From contig NZ_JACIEZ010000001.1 in assembly GCF_014197145.1 (NCBI RefSeq), forward strand, positions 434,001 to 498,000: a stretch of DNA of 64,000 bases, given 5' to 3'. The notes beneath the pieces are model-generated. The model was given only the letters and a program-made list of their open reading frames with translations. It was not told where the DNA came from and did not search any database. Every line of letters starts with the position of its first letter. The stretch's first letter is position 1. A program made the position numbers and the translations under genes. Below are positions 61,101 to 64,000 of the stretch, piece by piece. This DNA comes from Gellertiella hungarica. Its GTDB lineage: Bacteria > Pseudomonadota > Alphaproteobacteria > Rhizobiales > Rhizobiaceae.

Positions 61101-61914
61101 CTGCGCGGCGGAGGATGCAGCCTCGGCCCGGGCCATCCTCGAAGCGGCCGGAGAAATGGGCGTCCCCGTCGACGCGGTGCTGGTGGATTATCATCTGGTT
61201 GGAAGCGAGGCGGCACGGCTTTGCCGCGAGATCAGAACCTGCCGGAAGTTTTCGGATACGGCGCTCGTCCTGCTCGCTTCGATGGATACGGCCGATCACG
61301 CGCTGATCGAAGGGCTTCATGTGCAGGCTCACGTGACGAAGCCGGTCCGCGCCAATATTCTTCGCAATACCATGATCGAGGTCCTGCGCATGCGGCAGCT
61401 GCGCCGCCCGCACGAGGACCCCAGCGAGCGAACCGGCATCCGGACGGGCGAGGGAACGGCTGCGGCAGGCGGCGAGCTTTCATCCTCCGGCCCGCAAGCC
61501 GGGGACAATCGGCCGGTCCGGATTCTCGTTGCGGAAGACAATGACGTGAACGCCTTCGTCTTCCGCCAGATCCTTACCGCAGCGGGCCATCCCTTCGTGC
61601 TGGCGGCCAATGGCGAGGAGGCGGTGAAGCTGTGGACCGAGCACCGTCCCGATGTCATTCTCATGGATGTTTCCATGCCCGTGATGGACGGCCTGGAAGC
61701 CACGCGGCGCATCCGGCACATGGAGCGTGTGGCCGACATGCCGCCTGCCGTCATTATCGCCGTCACGGCCCACGACACCGAATCCGGCAGGGAGCTCTGT
61801 CTCTCGCACGGCATGGATGATTATCTCGCCAAGCCGATCAGCCCGGAAATTCTCGAGGAGAAACTGGAGCGCTGGCTCAAGGCGCCGCACCGGGAAGAGC
61901 TTCCGGCGGAGTGA
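58174..61914 (+). CDS. Multi-PAS hybrid histidine kinase with two receiver domains
   Basis: 1246 residues, soluble, from a TTG at 58174 (AGGAG nine bases upstream). The N-terminal 690 residues contain several PAS-like units (for example ELPVAVFARNSDHRMVFANAAFCTLFG; SGLPAGVLVFDEHLRVEYANGAFY). The kinase core has H-box NMSHEIRTPINGV (His near residue 715), N-box IVANFLSNAIRHT, G-boxes VEDTGVGIE and GTGLGLAIT. Receiver 1 starts near residue 948 (VLVVDDNALSR, acceptor in LVDYHL), receiver 2 near 1115 (ILVAEDNDVNA, acceptor in ILMDVSMPVMDG). No output domain, so it should feed a phosphorelay. The stop abuts the convergent mnmD gene. Confidence 0.9.
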   Translation: MTQAPADLLGLACDRIRNLDRPAFIKDHMLRYVAANDAYLSLHGIHPGRSGIFPTYRDRIREGRERQTLATGAEAQVTVTARDGAPLGTAEIERFVTDDGSSYLFGQMSAGAIDDPAADLDHIRQTLELVAQPIRILSPDGRLLVENAAARAGLAADAVVRPADATVKRSVENALEMLDVGVAVFDGEGRLIYRNARMESLYGPVIGQMPIGLSIDDYFGGIYDYGMSLDPSTPEKLGSRDDWLRNRHALFENNYSETTELACDGRWLRCLNRRLENGMRILVRLDVSDLKQQEILLREHVERNELYHSIIEELPVAVFARNSDHRMVFANAAFCTLFGHSREELIGRTELESYGPEGRSIHENNDRVLREDITSALEETLSHSSGRIFSAMSRTSRVDTENGDSYVVGSVVDITDIKIREVALREAQERAESLSRDLSGILSGLPAGVLVFDEHLRVEYANGAFYAVCGLPADGEIRGCSVHHAIEQIYFHAMPDAAGAELLPEKLSLVFERGSEASTEFSTREGRAVMAVSRNLTGGKTLVTFADISELRQQEREITQQQRRLETIGQIMRDTARVMSQGLFVVEDGIITLSNAAAAEMMCLPLELVEPGRHWQDSFRHCMGRGDFGTEEEALRIAAEWREAMQKTGAITASFMADGRRWVQFVATLSARGQVMVVFNDLSEMKNRQQELERLLARSEAADKAKSEFLANMSHEIRTPINGVLGMAELLAKTDLDARQRTFTEIISKSANTLLTIFNDIIDFSKIDSGEMELKPQPFDPLEALEDVAALHSASAAEKNLGILIRAPADVPRRVMGDAGRFRQIVANFLSNAIRHTEQGHVLIAMQSEAMPDRRVMLTVRVEDTGVGIEPVRLKTIFGKFAQGGASEQRHGEGTGLGLAITAGLVELFGGTIEAESEPGAGSAFTVRLPLPAIDIADTKRPVPVNVRGARVLVVDDNALSRDILLDQLAGWGFDCCAAEDAASARAILEAAGEMGVPVDAVLVDYHLVGSEAARLCREIRTCRKFSDTALVLLASMDTADHALIEGLHVQAHVTKPVRANILRNTMIEVLRMRQLRRPHEDPSERTGIRTGEGTAAAGGELSSSGPQAGDNRPVRILVAEDNDVNAFVFRQILTAAGHPFVLAANGEEAVKLWTEHRPDVILMDVSMPVMDGLEATRRIRHMERVADMPPAVIIAVTAHDTESGRELCLSHGMDDYLAKPISPEILEEKLERWLKAPHREELPAE

Positions 61915-62625
61915 TCAAACAGGTCTGATGCCGCAGAGCATCTCGCGTTTCCCGGCAAAGCCTTTCCGTTTTTCCACCTGGAATCCGGCTGCAAGCAGAT
62001 TGCGCCGCACGAAGCCCGCGGCCGCATAGGTGCCGAAGGTGCCGCCGGGGCGTGTATGGGCGAAAACCTCGGCCATCAGCTCCGCAGACCACATTTCCGC
62101 GTTCCGCGCAGGGGCGAAGCCATCCAGATACCAGGCGTCGAAGAGGCGGGTTTCTGCCCTCACACCGTCAAGCGCCTTGCCGCAGACGACGCGCAGGCGG
62201 GTCTGTGCATCGAGGTCCAGCGAGACGATGCCCTTCGGCCGGTCGGGCCAGACTTCTGTGAGTGCCCGTCGCTCCCCGTCGATCTCCGGCCAGCGCGCGA
62301 GCGCCCGGTCGATATCGCTGCGCTGCATCGGGAAGAGCTCGAAGGATGTGAAGGTCAGATGTCCGCCCTTCGCGCGCGTTTCCTTCCACTGGCGCCATGT
62401 CTCGCAGAAATTCAGCGCCGTCCCGAAGCCGAGTTCGCCGATCTCGAAGGCGCCGGCAGTCTGCCAGCGGCCGGGCAGGGCATTTCCGGCAAGGAAAACG
62501 TGGCCGCATTCCAGGCGCCCGTCGGTCTGGCAATAAAAGTGATCGCCAAAGGCTTCGCTATAGGGCATATCGCCCTCGCGCCACTCGAGGCGCTCTTCTT
62601 CCATTCCGGCAGGGGTCTCGCTCAT
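61915..62625 (-). CDS. mnmD: tRNA 5-methylaminomethyl-2-thiouridine methyltransferase (MnmD)
   Basis: 236 residues matching the N-terminal half of E. coli MnmC: PYSEAFGDHFYCQTDG, FEIGELGFGTALNF (SAM-binding), FTSFELFPM, FDAWYLDGFAPARNAEMWS and GGTFGTYAAAGFVRRNL. It methylates U34 of certain tRNAs in the final step to mnm5s2U. The ATG at 62625 shares bases with the ATG of the divergent FAD-oxidoreductase gene. In enterobacteria the methyltransferase and oxidoreductase are fused; here they are separate. Confidence 0.93.
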   Translation of the reverse strand: MSETPAGMEEERLEWREGDMPYSEAFGDHFYCQTDGRLECGHVFLAGNALPGRWQTAGAFEIGELGFGTALNFCETWRQWKETRAKGGHLTFTSFELFPMQRSDIDRALARWPEIDGERRALTEVWPDRPKGIVSLDLDAQTRLRVVCGKALDGVRAETRLFDAWYLDGFAPARNAEMWSAELMAEVFAHTRPGGTFGTYAAAGFVRRNLLAAGFQVEKRKGFAGKREMLCGIRPV

Positions 62626-63835
62626 GGGCACAGGCGATAATCCGGCGGCGGCGATGCGTCAATCGCCGTCTGGCACAAGGGCGGATCTTCTCGTCGTCGG
62701 CGGCGGCATCATGGGCCTCTGGGCGGCCGTTCACGCGCGCAGGTCCGGCCTTTCGGTGCTGCTGGTGGAGGAGGGGCGGATCGGCGGCGGCGCCAGCGGC
62801 GGTCTGCTGGGCGCGCTGATGCCCCACACGCCGGACCGGTGGAATGCGAAGAAACAGTTCCAGTTCGACGCCCTTCTGGCCCTGGAGGCGGAAGTGGCGC
62901 GCCTGGAGGCGGAAACCGGCCATTCCACCGGCTATTGCCGTGCCGGGCGGCTGATACCGCTTCCGAAACCTCATCTGCGCGACATGGCGCGCCAGCACGA
63001 AGCCGACGCTGCCCGCCACTGGCTGGCAGACGGGCGCCGCTTCCATTGGCATGTCCGCGAGGCGAGCGAGGCGGGGGAGCGCCTCTCGGGCGGCGATCTC
63101 GCCTGTGGTTTTGTCGAGGATACCTTCGCGGCCCGGATCGATCCGCGACGCTTTGCGGGCGCGCTCCGCGCCCTGCTCGAAAGAGATAACGAGGTCTCGC
63201 TTCTGGAAGGCAGGGGTGTTTCGGCGCTCGATCCCTCTCTGGGAACTGCCCGGCTTTCCTGCGGTCTCCAGGTGGCCTTCGGCCATGCGGTCATCGCTGC
63301 CGGTCATCTGTCCGGGCGCCTCGTCGAGCCTCTGGTCGGCCCCTTCCGCAAGCCGCTCGTGGTGCCGGTCAAGGGGCAGTCGGCGCTCCTCGCCGCCGAT
63401 CTCGGTGCTGATGCGCCGGTTATCTACCGCGACGGGCTCTATGTGGTACCGCACGAGGGCGGGCGCGTAGCGATCGGCAGCACCAGCGAGAACCGCTTCG
63501 ACGAACCGTTCGCCACCGATGCTCAGCTCGACGCGCTGATCGATGCCGCGCGGGCGCTGGTTCCGCAGCTTCGGTCCGCCGCGGTGATGGAGCGCTGGGC
63601 CGGTCTCAGGCCGAAGGCGACCGGGCGCGATCCTCTCGCGGGGCCACTTCCCGGGATCGACCGCGTCAGCATGCTGACCGGCGGTTTCAAGGTCAGCTTC
63701 GGCATCGCGCATGCGGTGGCCGAGGCGGTGGTGGCAACGATGGTGGCTTCCGCAAGCGAGACGGGTCTGCCGGAGAGTTTTTCACCCGCAAGCCATCTGC
63801 GGGAGGCAGGTTCTCCCGCATATCCAGCCGGTTGA
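62624..63835 (+). CDS. FAD-dependent oxidoreductase (DAO family), possible MnmC1-like partner of MnmD
   Basis: 403 residues. N-terminal dinucleotide-binding motif VVGGGIMGLWAAVHARRSG (about residues 24-42), GASGGLLGALMPHTP, a DAO-type substrate domain, and C-terminal GLRPKATGRDPLAGPLPGIDRV with the second FAD loop GGFKVSFG. It oxidises a C-N bond. The start is either ATG 62624, which overlaps the mnmD start codon, or ATG 62654 just before similarity begins. The adjacency to mnmD suggests it supplies the cmnm5-to-nm5 oxidase activity of MnmC; glycine-oxidase-like function is the alternative. Confidence 0.82.
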   Translation: MGTGDNPAAAMRQSPSGTRADLLVVGGGIMGLWAAVHARRSGLSVLLVEEGRIGGGASGGLLGALMPHTPDRWNAKKQFQFDALLALEAEVARLEAETGHSTGYCRAGRLIPLPKPHLRDMARQHEADAARHWLADGRRFHWHVREASEAGERLSGGDLACGFVEDTFAARIDPRRFAGALRALLERDNEVSLLEGRGVSALDPSLGTARLSCGLQVAFGHAVIAAGHLSGRLVEPLVGPFRKPLVVPVKGQSALLAADLGADAPVIYRDGLYVVPHEGGRVAIGSTSENRFDEPFATDAQLDALIDAARALVPQLRSAAVMERWAGLRPKATGRDPLAGPLPGIDRVSMLTGGFKVSFGIAHAVAEAVVATMVASASETGLPESFSPASHLREAGSPAYPAG

Positions 63836-63927
63836 GCCCCGATTGTCCCCGGTTTCGTTCGGGGTCCGCTCTCGACAATCGGCTTCGGAATGATACCGTC
63901 AGGGCATCGATATTCAGAAGGTGCCCT

Positions 63928-64000
63928 ATGGATTTTTCTAACTATCCCCGCGATATGCGCGGCTATGGCCGGGACATGCCCGACGCGAAATGGCCGGGCG
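63928..64000 (+). CDS. puuE: PuuE-type allantoinase / polysaccharide-deacetylase family protein (partial, right edge)
   Basis: The first 24 codons are visible, ATG at 63928 with AGAAGGTG upstream: NYPRDMRGYGRDMPDAKWPG is the conserved opening of PuuE-like cofactor-free allantoinases (purine catabolism). The rest of the gene is beyond the window, so the assignment rests on this short but distinctive segment. Confidence 0.7.
   Translation, partial: MDFSNYPRDMRGYGRDMPDAKWPG

Overview
The window reads as chromosome of a GC-rich alphaproteobacterium, most likely Rhizobiaceae (Rhizobium/Ensifer/Shinella-like; family-level inference only). Support comes from the gene families: a stand-alone MnmD, the xylose ABC system with a short single-domain ATPase, an ATP-grasp/alpha-E/transglutaminase cluster, a DUF3095 protein beside a class III cyclase, YhaN/YhaO-type repair proteins and a PuuE-type allantoinase at the right edge. 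Genes are dense, with many ATGA/TTGA overlaps inside operons.

Layout. 1-13 kb is a run of minus-strand genes: a fused ABC ATPase, solute-binding protein and two permeases of an oligopeptide-type transporter, then three glycosyltransferases, a degenerate ABC-transporter-like protein and a cyclic-nucleotide-binding protein cut by the left edge. 13-18.5 kb holds a polysaccharide lyase, an adenylate cyclase, a DUF3095 protein, a DMT exporter and a DUF922 secreted metalloprotease. 18.5-23.2 kb is a YhaN/YhaO pair, followed by an agmatinase-family gene and an orphan Flp pilin.

25.28-36.47 kb is the most interesting part. It is an 11.2-kb element integrated into the 3' end of tRNA-Arg(CCG), bounded by 18-bp direct repeats. 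It carries a Toprim/RecA-fold primase-helicase, HNH endonuclease, large terminase, XRE repressor, a tRNA-like gene, major capsid, head-tail connector, prohead protease, portal, head-closure protein, an AlpA-like excisionase and a tyrosine integrase. It has no tail, lysis or late-regulator genes. This is the gene content expected of a capsid-forming phage-inducible chromosomal island, a satellite that builds its own heads and takes tails from a helper. Twelve GTTACC/GGTAAC iterons sit in the last third of the primase-helicase gene, including two inverted triplets, and look like its replication origin. A chain of short hairpins precedes the capsid gene.

37-64 kb returns to core-like sequence: a MarR regulator; a xylose ABC operon with a divergent ROK repressor and a perfect palindromic operator; an inositol-dehydrogenase-type oxidoreductase; an ABC-F ATPase preceded by a 24-codon leader ORF; a J-like protein; transglutaminase, alpha-E and ATP-grasp genes; a second DMT exporter; an RhlE-type helicase; a two-component system with PepSY proteins and a cytochrome b561; an MttB-family methyltransferase; a large hybrid histidine kinase; and a divergent mnmD/FAD-oxidoreductase pair. 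No CRISPR array, rRNA or insertion sequence was seen.
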